Shown here: one piece after another, positions 19,929 through 30,225 of the stretch
How positions within the stretch are numbered: position 1 is the first letter of the stretch
Layout of the letters: every line of letters begins with the position of its first letter
NCBI RefSeq assembly: GCF_010111755.1
Contig: NC_088951.1
Location: 62,001-126,000, forward strand
Direction of reading: 5' to 3'
DNA from: Nakaseomyces glabratus
Lineage: Eukaryota; Ascomycota; Saccharomycetes; Saccharomycetales; Saccharomycetaceae
Length of the DNA stretch: 64,000 nt
Position numbers and translations under genes: made by a program
Notes under the pieces: generated by a model
Seen by the model: only the letters and a program-made list of their open reading frames with translations
The model's database searches: none
What the model was told of the DNA's origin: nothing

Positions 19929-21851
19929 TCATCTTATTTGGTTCAGAGCGTTTAGAATAGTTGAATCTGCAGTTGCCTTCCTTTTTTGCTTTTCAAAAAG
20001 CTTCCAATAACGCAAAGTCTCATCTCCTGCACCAGATACGATTGTGGTTCCATCAGCTGATAAAGTTAAATGTAAAACTCTGAAACTGTGACCTTTTAAT
20101 ATAGCTAAAGGTTCTAGATTGCTTGCTTCCCATATTGTTAGATTATATTTCGAGTAACCATGGGAAGTGACAATCTCATCAGTGTTTGTCGACCAAACCA
20201 TGTTGCATACTTGTGAACCAGTATCAACATCATTCAGTTTTACTGATGTATTGACATTCCACATCTTTAGAGTTCTATCTGCTGTACCACCGCCGGTAGC
20301 TAAAATTCCTTGTTTATGAGGTGACCATGCCATAGCTTTGACAGCAGCCTTATGTTCATTAATTGATAGAAATGGTGTTCTGGAAGTTCCATCATACACA
20401 AAAACCATATTGTCATTTCCGCCTGAGGCTAACTTATTGTCGTTGGTATTCCATTTCAATCCGCAAATTTCTTGTTCATGTGTTTCTATCTTTTCAAAGA
20501 AAGGATCTGCCATTCTTACATCACGATGCAATATAGTCCTATCTCTACTACCAGAGCTTAAAATATGATTATTCCAAGAAAGACAGGCCACTCTATCCAG
20601 ATGCCCTGATAATGTCCTGATGCATTTCTCCTTTGTAACATCGTAAATTTCAACAATACCGTTCCCCTGACCTATAGCTAAATGTGAGCCTGCTCCCATC
20701 CAGCTTAAACTTGTATATTCATTTGGAGTATCGCATAAATGAATAACTTCACCAGTTTGATGCTCGCTTAAAAAAACTGATTTTCCCAAGGCCACTGCTA
20801 ATATGTCTGTAGAAGACCAATCCACCAAGCTATAGTAAAAGTCATCTGCAAGAGAGGGTGCATCTAAAACCCTGTATGGTACTTTACTGATGTTCTTAAA
20901 TTGCTTTACTGGCGATAGCAACAGTTTTTTAGAGTCTCTTCTAATTGGTGAAACATCCAAGCTTTCAAAGTGAGAATGTAATACGGAGGCTGTTGATGGC
21001 CTAGTAGAACTTTGGGTCATGTACTTGAGTAGGCTAGCTCCTCTTTTTGTAGATCCTACTTCTTCAGTCGATGCACCTGCAGAGAATGTTAGCTTTTTAG
21101 GTGTTACAGGAAGCGAGACAGAGGTGCCAATATTATTAAAAAATAAATTCGAATGCCGCCTTCTTGACGGGCTCGTGTATGGGTTGTTCAAACCGCTACT
21201 ATTCGCGCCATCGGAATCTGTATCTGTTCCTATGTCTGAATCTGAATCTGACTGGTTTTCTCTGTAAAATTGAATGCTTGACGCTGATTTCAATGGCGAA
21301 GAGTTAGCTGAGAAATTAACTGTATTTCTTATCTGATCGATGCTGCTAGCCTGTAAAGACTTTCTAGGGCTCGTAAATCTGCTCGTGCTGCTGTTATATA
21401 TAGAGTCTCTCTCTGGAGAAAGATCTCTATCCTTCGCTAAGTAGTCACCAAATAATTCGTTCTTTAATATAGTATCAAACTTTTCCATTGATTCTCTTTC
21501 TCTTCGTACTTCTAGGTGATCTGCGCAAGAAGAATTGGGCGAAGTTGGCGAGGTTGGGACCACAGGTGTGTTATTCTTCGTGGCATTGCTACTTCCAATA
21601 GATCTAATAGTTCTTAGATCTAAGTCTGTTCGGGTGGGTAAATATCTATCTGCATAGCGTTGTAACGAGGACCGTGGTCTTCTGGAGTGTTTCCCCGGAG
21701 AACTTAAGGATGACGAGCTAGATGTTGGCCGCCTCGTCACATCCTCTACTGAACCGCGCCTATGGTACTCAAGTTGTTGCTTCTTATATGGTGACGCCTG
21801 CGGCGTATTGCTCACAAATGGATTCCTTAAAGAGTTCGAATTTTCAGACAT
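19929..21851 (-). CDS. CDH1: Cdh1, WD40 activator of the anaphase-promoting complex
   Basis: This 640-residue protein brings substrates such as mitotic cyclins to APC/C in late mitosis and G1. The N-terminus is rich in Ser/Thr-Pro sites (for example PTSPTSPNSS and SSPLKS), the expected Cdk sites that keep it inactive. The C-box DRYLPTR is at residues 68-74. Seven WD40 blades fill the second half, with LSGHLDRVACLSWN and LKGHSFRVLHLTL visible. The protein ends in the APC/C-binding Ile-Arg tail (I639-R640). It is longer than S. cerevisiae Cdh1 (566 aa), mainly in the N-terminal region. It diverges from ERP6. Confidence 0.95.
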   Translation of the reverse strand: MSENSNSLRNPFVSNTPQASPYKKQQLEYHRRGSVEDVTRRPTSSSSSLSSPGKHSRRPRSSLQRYADRYLPTRTDLDLRTIRSIGSSNATKNNTPVVPTSPTSPNSSCADHLEVRRERESMEKFDTILKNELFGDYLAKDRDLSPERDSIYNSSTSRFTSPRKSLQASSIDQIRNTVNFSANSSPLKSASSIQFYRENQSDSDSDIGTDTDSDGANSSGLNNPYTSPSRRRHSNLFFNNIGTSVSLPVTPKKLTFSAGASTEEVGSTKRGASLLKYMTQSSTRPSTASVLHSHFESLDVSPIRRDSKKLLLSPVKQFKNISKVPYRVLDAPSLADDFYYSLVDWSSTDILAVALGKSVFLSEHQTGEVIHLCDTPNEYTSLSWMGAGSHLAIGQGNGIVEIYDVTKEKCIRTLSGHLDRVACLSWNNHILSSGSRDRTILHRDVRMADPFFEKIETHEQEICGLKWNTNDNKLASGGNDNMVFVYDGTSRTPFLSINEHKAAVKAMAWSPHKQGILATGGGTADRTLKMWNVNTSVKLNDVDTGSQVCNMVWSTNTDEIVTSHGYSKYNLTIWEASNLEPLAILKGHSFRVLHLTLSADGTTIVSGAGDETLRYWKLFEKQKRKATADSTILNALNQIR

Positions 21852-22099
21852 TTCCTGGCCTCTACCTTACGATTTCACAGTGATTGTGGTGTTGTATAGC
21901 AATTTGTTTCCTAACTCTCCCTGTATTCTTTCTCCAACTATCGTGTAGTGCTTCTAAAATGCTGGTACGCAACTGTCAACGGATCACTGAGTCAATGTTA
22001 GAACTGTTGTTACAGTTTTGTGCAGTTGCTTGATATATTGGCGACGTTGATTTAGTGGTTTTCAGGTCGGGAGCTAGGGAAGCCCGCCTTTTTGGGAAT

Positions 22100-22105
22100 C
22101 ACGTG
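22100..22105. promoter_or_regulatory. CACGTG E-box
   Basis: The element reads ATCACGTG and matches the Cbf1 consensus RTCACRTG; Pho4 is an alternative binder. It lies midway between CDH1 and ERP6. Confidence 0.45.
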
Positions 22106-22156
22106 TTTTTTCAAAGAAAATTCGCCAAAACCTCTTTTTGTCAAAAAACTTGATTC

Positions 22157-22165
22157 GCGATGAGC
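22157..22165 (+). promoter_or_regulatory. PAC element between CDH1 and ERP6
   Basis: GCGATGAGC is followed by TCTAG, about 315 bp upstream of ERP6 and 305 bp upstream of CDH1. Confidence 0.6.
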
Positions 22166-22479
22166 TCTAGTTGGTAATGTGGGTCGATGAGTGGTATAAG
22201 TGGTATAAGTGGTAGTTGTTATGCCAAGTAAATCATTGACTTGAAGATCTTAATTGCATAGCAGTTATACAATCTTGTAAAGATACTTTCTTAACTACTG
22301 GTTGAGTTTTTTCTGGGCAATTGATTCTGGTCGTTGAGTCTATTAATTTGATCTTGAGCAGAACAAAACTTCTCGGCAAATTGAGACCGTAATTAATTGC
22401 TAGGGAGAGCACCTATAGGGAGTGGATTTCTCGGCTTAATATTGTACTTATCGGTTAGCTGTTGTGGGTAAGATACAGC

Positions 22480-23133
22480 ATGCAATTCTTTATTTTCGTT
22501 AGTATACTGTGCTTATTTTTGGAGAATGTGGGTGCTTTCTACATGTACTCCAACTCTGGTGACAGGAAGTGCTTCTTTAAAGAACTACCGCAAGGAGCTT
22601 TGCTAAGAAGCACCTACAAAGTGCAAGTGCATGACTCAACCACCAACCGGTATGTGCCAATTGCTGCTTCCAATGGCAGAGATATGACTATTGACATCGA
22701 AGAAGTCTTCGATGACAATCACAGAGTGGTTCACCAGTTCAGCTCAATTCAGTCAGGAGAAGTCACATTTGTAGCTGTCGAGTCTGGAGAGCATAAAATC
22801 TGCTTCCAACCAAACCAATCAGATTTGGGTAGGAAAAAACTGCGAATCGATGTGGAATTCACCACTGGTTCTGTGGATGATATTGATTCAAAGAAAACCA
22901 CGAAGCTCAAGACTTTACACAGAAGAGTAATTGCATTGATTGAATCTGTAAGAGAAATTAAATATGAACAAGAAATGGTAAGAGAAAGAGAAACTTTGTT
23001 TAGAGATGCATCCGAGAAGGTCAACTCTAGAGCTATTTGGTGGATACTATCACAAATAGTAGTCCTAGTGGCAATTTGTGTTTTGCAGATGTCTTATCTC
23101 GGCAAATTTTTTGTAAAACAAAAAATAATTTAA
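22480..23133 (+). CDS. ERP6: Erp6, p24-family ER-Golgi cargo receptor
   Basis: This 217-residue type I membrane protein belongs to the p24/EMP24 family of COPI/COPII vesicle proteins. The signal peptide occupies about residues 1-20 (MQFFIFVSILCLFLENVGAF). A lumenal GOLD domain follows, with two cysteines (the CFF near its start and the CFQPN segment), then a coiled coil rich in Arg/Glu, a transmembrane helix (WWILSQIVVLVAICVLQM) and a short tail beginning SYLGKFF. The frame extends upstream only to a TTG, so I use the ATG at 22480; the length then agrees with S. cerevisiae Erp6 (216 aa). Position next to CDH1 fits YGL002W. The paralogue Erp5 is the other possibility. Confidence 0.9.
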   Translation: MQFFIFVSILCLFLENVGAFYMYSNSGDRKCFFKELPQGALLRSTYKVQVHDSTTNRYVPIAASNGRDMTIDIEEVFDDNHRVVHQFSSIQSGEVTFVAVESGEHKICFQPNQSDLGRKKLRIDVEFTTGSVDDIDSKKTTKLKTLHRRVIALIESVREIKYEQEMVRERETLFRDASEKVNSRAIWWILSQIVVLVAICVLQMSYLGKFFVKQKII

Positions 23134-24264
23134 TAATATTCTTATCGCCTATAATAATATATGATGGGTCATTATACTTTTGAAACACAAAATATATAAG
23201 TTGAAATAATACCCCTCATAGTAAATTAAAATGAAGCTGTGAAGAAAATCATATAACTATTCGAATGAGGTTATCCTAGCTTGTCGTTCTGGTTAAGTCA
23301 TTAGGTATACTAGACACGAATTAGAGATACATAAATGCTCTCGGGAACACGATGACTGGCCACAAAGATGATGAATAAACAGAAACAATAAGTTGAATTG
23401 CAATCACTATTGATAATTCTTGTGTATTATGTATTATCACCTTGCACAAAAATAAGTAATATGCATTTTATTAGTATTTAATCAAGAAACTTCTGCTGAA
23501 TGGCACATTTATTTACAGTGTAGCTATTCTTGATTCTTAAAATTGATATCTTCCAATGAAACTATCAATATAAAATTTGAATAGATGAAATTTATTAAAT
23601 TTACTATTCGTAGTGGTGCGGTTGGAGTATATTTCAACGATATACATATTAAAATATCACTGCGGTCAATTAACTACACCAAATTAGTCTCCTATAACAA
23701 ACCCATTCCCTATCAAGATCGAAGTATCGAGCTTTTAGAAAACTCTACTTCAGAAGTTATTCAATATAAACCATGTGCCCCATCGCATCAAGGTACAAAT
23801 ATAAAGACTACTATTATTGAAAGACAAGCCATGAGATTTACAAAAGAACTATCTCCTGAAGAGATTGAATTTGTAGATATGAGCCTGTCAGGTATGAGGC
23901 CATCTGTTTGTGAGTATTTGTCACATGTCAGTTATAGAGAAACAGGAATACTTAGTGTACGTAACTAGCAAAACATTATGTTGGAGCATTTATTATTAAC
24001 ATTTACTTATTTAATTTTTGATGTGAATTGGAACAATATTTCTACCCAGTGAGGTGACCAAAATAATAAATTTTGGAAAAAGGTAAAAAAAAATACATTG
24101 TAGAAAGCAATACTTTGAAAGTAAAATGAGAAATAGCAAATCAGGAGTAATTGATTTTGGCGTCTTATTGACAACCAATCATACCAATTAACAACACAAT
24201 ATTCAATCATGTATATATGTGTAGGTTATGCCATAACCATTCGTGCTCTTCTAACCTAAAAAAG
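23134..24264. other. ERP6 3' flank with one orphan ORF
   Basis: This 1.1-kb AT-rich stretch lies between ERP6 and the tRNA gene. Apart from the 127-codon ORF listed separately I see nothing convincing. A hydrophobic minus-strand ORF at 24007-24210 is AT-driven. Confidence 0.5.
23585..23968 (+). CDS. Orphan ORF, 127 codons, unknown
   Basis: This frame starts with ATG and runs for 127 codons in an AT-rich gap. The product is soluble and mildly basic at the N-terminus. Its second half reads like real protein (ELSPEEIEFVDMSLSGMRP, then EYLSHVSYRETG), with alternating charged and hydrophobic residues. I recognise no family. It may be a lineage-specific gene, the 3' remnant of a decayed gene, or chance. 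No TATA box or other promoter feature is evident immediately upstream. Confidence 0.3.
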   Translation: MKFIKFTIRSGAVGVYFNDIHIKISLRSINYTKLVSYNKPIPYQDRSIELLENSTSEVIQYKPCAPSHQGTNIKTTIIERQAMRFTKELSPEEIEFVDMSLSGMRPSVCEYLSHVSYRETGILSVRN

Positions 24265-24272
24265 CAAAAAAA
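24265..24272 (-). terminator. RNA polymerase III terminator of tRNA-Pro
   Basis: On the minus strand a run of eight T begins two bases after the 3' end of the tRNA gene. Confidence 0.85.
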
Positions 24273-24274
24273 TT

Positions 24275-24383
24275 GGGGCGAGCTGGGAATTGAACCCAGG
24301 GCCTCTCGCATGCTTGTGATTGTTCACACGGATTTTATCCATGTTCGCCCAAAGCGAGAATCATACCACTAGACCACACGCCC
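24275..24383 (-). tRNA. tRNA-Pro(UGG) with a 37-nt intron
   Basis: The minus strand gives a full cloverleaf: acceptor GGGCGTG paired with the CGCCC(C) end, the D-arm/A-box region (TGGTCTAGTGGTATG), anticodon loop TTTGGGT with anticodon TGG, and the T-arm/B box GGGTTCAATTCCC. Exon 1 is 24383-24348 (36 nt), the intron is 24347-24311 (37 nt, inserted one base 3' of the anticodon as usual), and exon 2 is 24310-24275 (36 nt). The spliced tRNA is 72 nt and nearly identical to S. cerevisiae tRNA-Pro(UGG), which also has an intron at this site. Confidence 0.97.
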
Positions 24384-27300
24384 TAACCAATTTGTTAATA
24401 AGTCGATAAGTAAACTATACTAAGTACATTATCATTCTTTTTTCTTTTTGTGAAAGAACAGGGCTTCGAAGAATGAGTTTACATGCTCAGCTATAACCTG
24501 AGTATTTTTTTGGGAAGTATTAGTTTCATTCAATATCCTTCATTTTTGAGGCCCTCAATTTAGTCAGGCAAGTGAAAGTCTCTTTATTAAAAAGCTATTA
24601 CTCTAAAATGAAAAACCGCTTTTTAGAACTATTGTTATGAACATAGTTGAGCAGTGATAATGCAATTCTACATAGCAAGCATGGTTGTCGTTGTCTGAAC
24701 TGGAAATATCAATGACCTATGAGCTACATTACATACTGAGAATTGCATAAAAGCTGTTTTACAAAGTTGCAGTATTTCTAATTTTTAGTAACATTAAAAT
24801 ATCAACCATCGAAGAGCCCAACGATCTGATCTGCCTTCGCAGCTTGATGTTGCCAAACCTGATTGTTTTTCTGAAAAATTATCAGTACAAAGATTAATAT
24901 AAGTACAAGCTGCATAAAAATATGGTAAATTTATCAGTTAGCCTATCATAATCGTATTGGAAATATTTTTGCAGCTAATTTTATTCCCATCTTGCGTGCT
25001 GACCAAATTACGATAAGAGGATGTCGATATATTTTATAGAAAGAATAACAGCTTAACGAGTATAGGCCCTGCAATATATTAAAAAATCAATCTAAAAATA
25101 ACATAGATTTCGGCTTTGACGGAGCTCAGATATAAACGAAGTAAGAGTAACAGCAAGCAATTAAATTCTTTATATTTTTTTGCAGTGATCGATAGAGAAG
25201 AATTGCAAAAGCTGCGAGGATATGGAGTCAAACGATGACTGCTTACGTTAATTCAGCACAAAATACATAGAGAAACAAAATAGTTTTAGAAAATAGGACT
25301 ACTAAAATAATACACTATTACAGCAATCAAGATGTTGGGTTTAATCAGTATCGTTCCAAAATGATGACGTTCAGATACCCATATACTCACTTTTAGTTGT
25401 TAGGAAAGGGGTCAAATGCAAAGCATTATCGTACCGGGCAAAGCCTATCATACTGAATCGTAGGTGTCCTGAGGAGGAAATATTTAAATAATACAACCCA
25501 ACACTCTACATAATCTAACTTTGAAAGCGCAGATAAAAAAACAGTGGTAAGTTGCAAAAAGTATTATTTTTAGTTAATTCAAGACTCAACAATGGATTCA
25601 AACAAATTCCACATTCCTTCAATAGATTTGTTGTGTACTCCCCCCTATTCTTGAACTGTTTATGATAAATCCGTACTTATGTAAAATACTGAAATTCTTG
25701 TTATTGTATAACAGTTAAATGTCCGTTTCCTTTCTCCAATTGATACACAAGTAACATCAAGGACATTCATTGTCTAATCTACGTTATCTACTTTTGACAC
25801 AAATTTTTACGTTGTGAAGTAAATAAGATGTACGTTTGATTATCACAGGGGGTCACAGAATTAATGGAAATAAAAAAGAATAAGAGCCTAAATTTGAGCA
25901 TTACAGCCGCAAAATCTGGACTTTTCGGAGCAATTACCAAATGAAGCTTTCGTTCAGTTATCCAACACAATCACCCATCTATGTCATACAGTGTCGAGAC
26001 AAAAAAACACGTCCGGGGGATATCCGATCACATACTTTCGGAGCACAAGATATCAACAACGCCAGCGATTACCGGAATGGGACCCTTTACCACAGCCGTC
26101 CGTGTATCTCTTTCAGCAATTGATGATACAGTTCATTACAGAAGCAAGGTCCCTGATAGTACAACACCCTGTAACCATGGCTGCTTTGCGGGAAATATGA
26201 AAGGAACATCAATAGTAGCCGAAAGAAATCTCCGTGAGGTGAGAATGGCACACATAATCTACGTAATTTGATAAAGCAAGCCGACCCCGCATCTAATTAC
26301 TTGTCTAAGGAAGGGAGACACAGGGTTCCTTATGTGCGGGCAATTCACAGAGATATTGACAGCAAGCTTTACCTCTTTTCTTTTTCCTCCCCAAGGTTAA
26401 AAGTAAAGCAAACGCTAAGAAACAATCGTAGCACATACTGAAAAAAATAAAATCTGAATGAAGTGCACAAAATGAACACCCGTCAAGGGTTGTAGATCGC
26501 TAAGACAAGGTCGTACCCCACATTGCTATGATTGCTGATATCTTGCCCGGTTCCAGATCTCCCTTGCGTTACTCAAATCTCTTGGCTTTTTTTATGGCGC
26601 AGAATCCATAGACAAGTGCGTACATGGAATATGAAGATACTTTGATCTCGAAATTAAATGACTTTGTGACTTCATTAGATGTGCCTAAAATCTACGGTGC
26701 GGAAAACCAGTGGCATTCGTCATTGGGTGGTGCAGTAGTAGATATAAGCTTTTTATTGCTGAACTTTTGCACATCTTTCATTGTAATATTTCGTGTGCTC
26801 TTTTTGAAGTCACTCCCCATTAAGCGCTATCCCTGAAGGACCAGTGCTGATTCCATAACAAAAATTAATGAGGGGAACAGGATGGGGTGATTATAGAAGT
26901 GTACAACCCCTCTATGAGCTGTAAAAATATAGTCTGACCGGTTTCGTTTTGATGCAACCAAAACGAAAGTAATCGTAGAGTAACAGCTGCTCTGAACTTT
27001 CTGTGATAAACTGTAAGACATCAAAACAACTCCTTCTTCCCCACTCACTTAAGGTGTTGAAACTACATAATTTCCCTTCTAAAAGCAGAAGAAGTATAGC
27101 CGTATCTTTGAGAAAATGTTGGTTCAACGCAACTAATCAACAAAAATAACATTGAAAATGACCAAAAGGACGGAACAGTGATGGAATTGACGTCCAAGAA
27201 CAAAAAGTTAACAAAAAAAACATATAAAAACCAAACACTAATACCAACCATTTTCCACAATCACCTTCTTGTTCCTATTACATTCACATCTATTTGCCAT

Positions 27301-27414
27301 CGTTTAAATAGGAACAACAACTTCATCAAAAAAATAATTCTTCAATACTTTACTTTCTGGATAGTATCATCGATAATAAGTTGATTAAAATACAATTGAA
27401 TTTAAATTTAAACA
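24384..27414. promoter_or_regulatory. Three-kilobase upstream region of the hexose transporter gene
   Basis: This is the largest gene-free stretch in the window. The left part (24.4-25.9 kb) is AT-rich and featureless. The part at 25.9-26.6 kb is GC-richer and holds several short overlapping ORFs that I judge non-coding. Possible glucose-control sites are Mig1-like SYGGGG elements at 26013-26018, 26285-26290, 26516-26521 and 27039-27044, and Rgt1-like CGGANNA elements near 25925, 26038, 26700 and 27173. The Rgt1-like count is no more than chance would give. The TATA box at 27223 marks the core promoter. Confidence 0.5.
27223..27230 (+). promoter_or_regulatory. Probable TATA box of the hexose transporter gene
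   Basis: TATAAAAA lies 192 bp upstream of the ATG. The intervening leader is A/T-rich and ends in AAACA before the ATG, typical of a highly expressed yeast gene. Confidence 0.55.
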
Positions 27415-29064
27415 ATGTCTGAAGAATCACAATCTGCATTCTCAGCTTCCAACAGCAAAGTTGAGAGAGAGGAAGACTTCAAAGCTTACGCTGATGAGGA
27501 TGGTCAACCCATGGTTGAGATTCCCAAAAAACCAGCTTCTGCTTATACCCTCATCTTTATCCTCTGCTTATTCATCGCTTTCGGGGGGTTCGTTTTCGGT
27601 TGGGATACTGGTACTATTTCCGGTTTTGTTGCTGAGGAAGACTTCATCAAAAGATTGGGTCAAAGACGTGCCAATAACACTTACTACCTATCCAAGGTCA
27701 GAACTGGTCTAATTGTTTCTATATTTAACATTGGTTGTGCTATTGGCGGTGTCGTCTTATCCAAGTTTGGAGATATGTATGGACGTAAGATCGGTTTAAT
27801 TATTGTCATCGTTGTTTATATTGTCGGTATCGTGATTCAAATTGCTACTATTGACAAGTGGTACCAATACTTCATCGGTAGAATTGTTTCCGGTCTGGGT
27901 GTCGGTGGTATTGCGGTATTGTCTCCTATGTTGATTTCCGAAGTTTCTCCAAAACATATGAGAGGTACATTGGTCTCTTGCTACCAGTTAATGGTGACTT
28001 GCGGTATCTTCTTGGGTTATTGTACCAACTACGGTACAAAAAACTACCCCAACTCTGTACAATGGAGAGTTCCACTAGGTCTATGTTTTGCTTGGGCTCT
28101 ATTCATGATAGGTGGTATGCTGTGTGTTCCAGAATCTCCACGGTACTTAGTTGAAGTCGGCAAATTTGAAGAAGCTAGAAGATCCATTGCCATCTCTAAC
28201 AAACTTACACCAGAAGATCCGGCAGTCACTTTCGAGTTAGAAAATGTTCAAGCAGGTGTTGAAGCAGAAAGATTAGCTGGTTCTGCTTCCTGGGGTGAAT
28301 TGTTCTCTACCAAGACGAAGGTCTTACAACGTTTGATTATGGGCATCATGCTTCAATGTTTGCAACAATTGACAGGTGACAACTACTTCTTCTACTATGG
28401 TACTACTGTTTTCAAGGCTGTTGGCTTGGAAGATTCTTTCCAAACTTCAATTGTTATTGGTATCGTTAACTTTGCATCCACATTCGTAGCTTTGTACGTT
28501 GTTGACCGCTTCGGTCGTCGTAAATGTCTCTTGTGGGGAGCCGCTAGCATGACTGCTTGTATGGTTGTCTTTGCATCAGTTGGTGTCACCAGATTATATC
28601 CAAACGGTATGGACCAACCATCCTCCAAGGGTGCTGGTAACTGTATGATTGTTTTCACCTGTTTCTACATTTTCTGTTTCGCAACAACTTGGGCACCAAC
28701 TCCATGGGTCATCAACTCCGAAACATTCCCATTGAGGGTTAAAGCCAAGTGTATGGCAATATGTCAAGCCGCTAACTGGATCTGGGGTTTCTTAATTGCC
28801 TTCTTCACTCCGTTCATCACGGGTGCTATCAATTTCTACTATGGTTACGTCTTCATGGGCTGCCTATGTTTCTCCTACTTCTACGTTTTCTTTTTTATTC
28901 CAGAAACAAAAGGCTTAACATTGGAGGAAGTCAACACTATGTGGGAAGAAGGCGTCTTGCCATGGAAGTCTCCAGATTGGATTCCACCATCAAAGAGAGA
29001 CGCCACCTATGATGCTGATGCCATGATGCACGATGATAAGCCATGGTACCGGAGAATGTGGTAA
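27415..29064 (+). CDS. Hexose transporter of the HXT/sugar-porter family
   Basis: This 549-residue plasma-membrane protein is a facilitative glucose transporter of the major facilitator superfamily. After a hydrophilic N-terminus of about 45 residues there are 12 membrane segments. Family signatures are GRRxG-type loops ([15 protein letters not shown]), PESPRYLVE (P239 onward), [13 protein letters not shown] (Q317 onward) and [11 protein letters not shown] near the end. The length and motifs match S. cerevisiae Hxt proteins. Codon use is that of a well-expressed gene. The species has several HXT genes, and I cannot tell which member this is. The coding end lies about 0.8 kb from the candidate centromere. 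A long upstream region suggests elaborate glucose regulation. Confidence 0.93.
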   Translation: MSEESQSAFSASNSKVEREEDFKAYADEDGQPMVEIPKKPASAYTLIFILCLFIAFGGFVFGWDTGTISGFVAEEDFIKRLGQRRANNTYYLSKVRTGLIVSIFNIGCAIGGVVLSKFGDMYGRKIGLIIVIVVYIVGIVIQIATIDKWYQYFIGRIVSGLGVGGIAVLSPMLISEVSPKHMRGTLVSCYQLMVTCGIFLGYCTNYGTKNYPNSVQWRVPLGLCFAWALFMIGGMLCVPESPRYLVEVGKFEEARRSIAISNKLTPEDPAVTFELENVQAGVEAERLAGSASWGELFSTKTKVLQRLIMGIMLQCLQQLTGDNYFFYYGTTVFKAVGLEDSFQTSIVIGIVNFASTFVALYVVDRFGRRKCLLWGAASMTACMVVFASVGVTRLYPNGMDQPSSKGAGNCMIVFTCFYIFCFATTWAPTPWVINSETFPLRVKAKCMAICQAANWIWGFLIAFFTPFITGAINFYYGYVFMGCLCFSYFYVFFFIPETKGLTLEEVNTMWEEGVLPWKSPDWIPPSKRDATYDADAMMHDDKPWYRRMW

Positions 29065-29904
29065 AAACCGTCACAAAGTTTAATTTGACATATTTTCACT
29101 TCCTTTACCACACCTTTCCAATAGGTGACTCTAACTGTTGATTCAATAAAACATATTCTTTTTCACTAATGATCTTCATGATAATCTTTTATAAATAGTT
29201 ATTACTCCACAATTCAATTCTTTTGTAGCAAATTTGGACACTATATCAAATAGAACTAGACTTGTTAATTTTTTCTGGCCCTTCCATTTAAATAAGCTCA
29301 GTATGTTGTAAAGAGCAATTTTTACCGCACCAATACAACATGGAATTTTATTCTTTACTTTATAGCACCCTCATTTGAACAATTAAAAAGTGAATACCCT
29401 TTGTGTAAAATTGTGTAGAGGAGTTCACAATCTCAACTGCAACATGAATGTTTCACACAAAATGAACTCTAATTCCCCATTACTCAAACCTGTAGTAGGA
29501 ACTACAAAATGTTCTAAAAGCTCCGGTTAATAAATTCAATCACATTGTACAACTGAGGTTAAGTGTTGACCTGTTAGATTTATTGCTAAGAGTCCTAATA
29601 TCGCATTAAACCATGGCTACGTTTGAACTGGGAAGTATGATGTCATTTCAATAATGTGACATTTATCACACTTCAAAGAAAACCTCTCTAGGTCTATTAA
29701 ATGAGTGACAAACAACACTTAACGCAAAACAAGCCCGAGTTAGATGTATATATTCTCAATAATACATATTAGAGGCTGCAACAAATATATGGTACTCAAA
29801 TGATGCTAACAAAATTGCCCTCATTCTGCATTTCAAATCGATGTTACTACCTCTTAACAATCGTACAAAATCAAGTCAAAAAGTATTTTAAAAACATAAT
29901 CTGC

Positions 29905-29923
29905 TTTTCGGAAATCATAAACA
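29905..29923 (-). other. CDEIII core of the centromere
   Basis: On the minus strand this reads TGTTTATGATTTCCGAAAA, agreeing at every fixed position of the S. cerevisiae core TGTTTNTGNTTTCCGAAA, including the essential central CCG bound by the CBF3 complex (Cep3/Ndc10). An AT-rich stretch with T runs follows. Confidence 0.88.
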
Positions 29924-29998
29924 TATGCGTTTTCATGTTGTATTTTGATCGTAAAATAATAGATTTATAAATACGCGAATTAATCATTTTATAAAATG
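29924..29998 (-). other. CDEII of the centromere
   Basis: This 75-bp spacer has 16 G or C by hand count (about 79% AT). It is expected to wrap the Cse4 nucleosome. It is somewhat less AT-rich than typical S. cerevisiae CDEII. Confidence 0.8.
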
Positions 29999-30006
29999 AT
30001 CACATG
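29999..30006 (+). other. CDEI of the centromere (Cbf1 site)
   Basis: ATCACATG matches RTCACRTG exactly on the plus strand. Confidence 0.78.
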
Positions 30007-30124
30007 CTATTCTCCATGCTGAATGTTTATTAAAAATTGAATTTTAGGGCCGGTTTTCAAGGCTTTTGCATAATTTTTATGATATGTGTTATGGGTTTGT
30101 TAGGCTTATGATAAGGTTTCTGGA

Positions 30125-30132
30125 TATAAATA
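30125..30132 (+). promoter_or_regulatory. Probable TATA box of VPS8
   Basis: TATAAATA lies 101 bp upstream of the VPS8 ATG. Confidence 0.5.
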
Positions 30133-30225
30133 AAAGATGCTATTTCCATTACCTATTGAAATTGATACCCTCTTTAGTAGACTATTTGAAAGCAAATGAA
30201 GACAAGACTCTGATCTAATTTTGAT

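Larger units (their letters stand above)
21852..22479. promoter_or_regulatory. Divergent CDH1/ERP6 promoter region
   Basis: This 628-bp region contains a CACGTG E-box (22100-22105), a PAC core (22157-22165), and a small direct repeat of TGGTATAAG (22192-22209). I see no gene. Confidence 0.6.
29905..30006 (-). other. Point centromere (CDEI-CDEII-CDEIII)
   Basis: Read on the minus strand, an 8-bp CDEI is followed by a 75-bp AT-rich spacer and an excellent CDEIII. Spacing and order match the point centromeres known in S. cerevisiae and this species, where CDEII is just under 80 bp. The flanks support it: ERP6 and its neighbours are near CEN7 in S. cerevisiae, while VPS8/TFC3 are next to CEN1. 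No other place in the window combines CDEIII with a correctly spaced CDEI. One imperfection is that CDEI, a near-palindrome, reads ATCACATG on the plus strand, the reverse of the usual orientation relative to CDEIII. Confidence 0.85.
29065..30225. other. HXT-VPS8 intergenic region containing the candidate centromere
   Basis: This 1.16-kb AT-rich gap lies between two plus-strand genes. The candidate point centromere is at 29905-30006. VPS8 promoter sequence with a TATA box follows. I see no ORF or RNA gene. Confidence 0.7.

Noticed and set aside
25981..26271. 96-codon ORF in the HXT upstream region
   Set aside because: Three short ORFs overlap here in different frames, none with protein-like composition or recognised motifs; it reads as GC-richer promoter DNA.
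26624..26836. 70-codon ORF with a hydrophobic segment upstream of HXT
   Set aside because: It is short and isolated, with no family resemblance.
24384..27414. Rgt1 regulation of the HXT gene from CGGANNA sites
   Set aside because: Four matches in 3 kb is roughly the chance number for this motif; kept only as a note in the region description.
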